From NCBI GenBank assembly GCA_016715195.1, contig JADKBB010000060.1:1-7362 (forward strand): a stretch of DNA of 7,362 bases. The letters run 5' to 3'. This stretch comes from Candidatus Villigracilis proximus. GTDB taxonomy: Bacteria; Chloroflexota; Anaerolineae; Anaerolineales; Villigracilaceae. The translations under genes were made by a program, and so were the position numbers. Each line of letters begins with the position of its first letter. Position 1 is the stretch's first letter. Positions 6,715 to 7,362 of the stretch are shown here, one piece after another. Under the pieces are notes generated by a model that was not told where the DNA came from, searched no databases, and worked only from the letters and a program-made list of their open reading frames with translations.

Positions 6715-7362
6715 ATGAACACGCTCCAGCAGCAGGCGCTTCGTCTTCCTCAGCGCGCACGTGACCGGCTCGCCGGGCTTGCGCACCGCCTCGGGGCTTC
6801 CGGGGCGCCGGTGAAGGTCGCCGAGGCGGCGCGCGGGATTTGCCTGCTCGCCCTGGAACTGGCCCGCGGCGCGGCGGGAGGTTCAGCGGCGAATGCCGCC
6901 TGCATCGCTGCGAGCGATCCTGTGCAACGGAGCGTGCGCAACGCGCTCGGTGCCTTCATCACCCTGCTCGACACCGAGCCCGTGACCACGCCCATGGAGA
7001 GGGACAGGGAGCGCGGAGAAGACCGGCGCGCGCGGGCGCAGCACTTCATCACCTGCCGACGCCCGAGCGTCGTGACCTCCACACCCAGGCCCTTCGCCTC
7101 CCCGAACAGGCGCGCAGTGATCTCGCTGCGCTCGCGGCGGCGCTCCGCGCTGCCGGCGCATCCGTGACCGCCGCCGAAGCTATGCGCGGGCTCTGCCTGC
7201 TGGCGCTGGAGATAGCGGACGGTGCGGCGGGCCCCAAACTCTCTGAGGCATTCGAGATCGCGGCGCGCGATTCCACGGCCTCTGGGATGTGCCGCGCGCT
7301 GGACGCCGTTCGGCAACTCCTCGACGGCGTGCCTTCAACGACGCCTGAACCACCCCCGCCGA
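6715..7362 (+). CDS. Gene C: protein with two tandem ribbon-helix-helix-like domains (3' end outside window, frameshifted linker)
   Basis: The start is the ATG at 6715 (MNTLQQQALRLPQRARDRL), chosen because GGGAAGG lies 6 bases upstream and repeat 1 begins here. Two 90-residue units (6724-6993 and 7077-7346) align without gaps. Each has a short strand (QALRLP), then helices of the form ARDRLAGLAHRLGASGAPV and (A/M)RG(I/L)CLLALE(L/I)A, then a helical tail ending TTP. The strand plus two helices with RLP...LA...A.RG...LALE resembles ribbon-helix-helix (RHH) DNA-binding proteins, which normally dimerise and insert the strand into the DNA major groove. A tandem pair could act as a single-chain dimer. 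The linker is 83 bases, so unit 2 is out of frame with unit 1. Read literally the first frame stops at 7167, where it is only an out-of-frame reading of unit 2. The RHH assignment is moderate and rests on pattern alone. Confidence 0.65.
6724..6993 (+). repeat. Gene C unit 1 (90-codon repeat)
   Basis: First of two gap-free 90-codon units. Shared residues with unit 2 include QALRLP, the Arg-Gly pair before CLLALE, DGAAG/RGAAG and the closing TTP. Confidence 0.8.
7077..7346 (+). repeat. Gene C unit 2 (90-codon repeat)
   Basis: Second unit, starting LHTQALRLPEQARSDLAAL and ending GVPSTTP. It has no credible start codon of its own in frame and lies one base out of frame with unit 1, so it is read here as the second half of the same gene. 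Confidence 0.8.

Noticed and set aside
6049..6786. 245-codon minus-strand open frame spanning the intergenic repeats
   Set aside because: It crosses the GATATC repeat tract and overlaps gene A's N-terminus out of frame, with no ribosome site or recognisable motif.

Overview
The window is very GC-rich, with strongly GC-biased third codon positions and long Ala/Arg/Pro/Asp-rich proteins. This fits a large-genome, high-GC bacterium; Myxococcota (for example the Polyangiales) is my best guess, from composition and protein style only. I found no rRNA, tRNA, transposase, integrase or CRISPR array.

Layout. Bases 1-6283 are read on the minus strand as two overlapping genes. Gene A (6283 to 4824) encodes a soluble-looking helical protein with an acidic N-terminus and a Gly/Ala/Val-rich zipper-like stretch. 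It ends in an ATGA overlap with gene B (4827 to beyond position 1). Gene B is a giant modular protein of more than 1,600 residues. In order it has a helical N-terminus that shares a 50-residue motif with gene A, a duplicated 42-residue Gly-rich unit, a further helical region, an Asp-rich repeat tract, a Pro/Arg 11-residue repeat, a Val/Ile/His/Arg 8-residue repeat, five LysM-like modules, and a peptidoglycan-binding-like (PGBD) domain near the left edge. Bases 6284-6714 are a divergent intergenic region with a heptamer-phased repeat tract rich in GATATC palindromes. Gene C (6715 to beyond 7362, plus strand) encodes two tandem 90-residue units that look like ribbon-helix-helix DNA-binding domains.

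The main caveat is that all three genes are interrupted by single-base frame changes, about eight in total (near 1448, 1835, 1981, 2270, 4755, 4941, 5930-5975 and 7000-7076). I saw no in-frame nonsense mutation. Homologous protein sequence resumes in another frame each time, so indel errors in the source sequence are more likely than real gene decay, but I cannot decide this from the sequence alone. Feature boundaries at these points are approximate.

Working idea (inference): A and B are co-translated components of a cell-envelope or particle-associated assembly. Gene B would anchor to peptidoglycan through LysM/PGBD modules behind long charged spacers, and the shared helical motif could let A and B interact. 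The LysM style (Trp, NPHKP, PGE-IxIP-x-W) recalls proteins of phage-tail-like and contractile-injection loci, but no tube, sheath or baseplate gene lies in this window to confirm it. Gene C may regulate the divergent promoter region.
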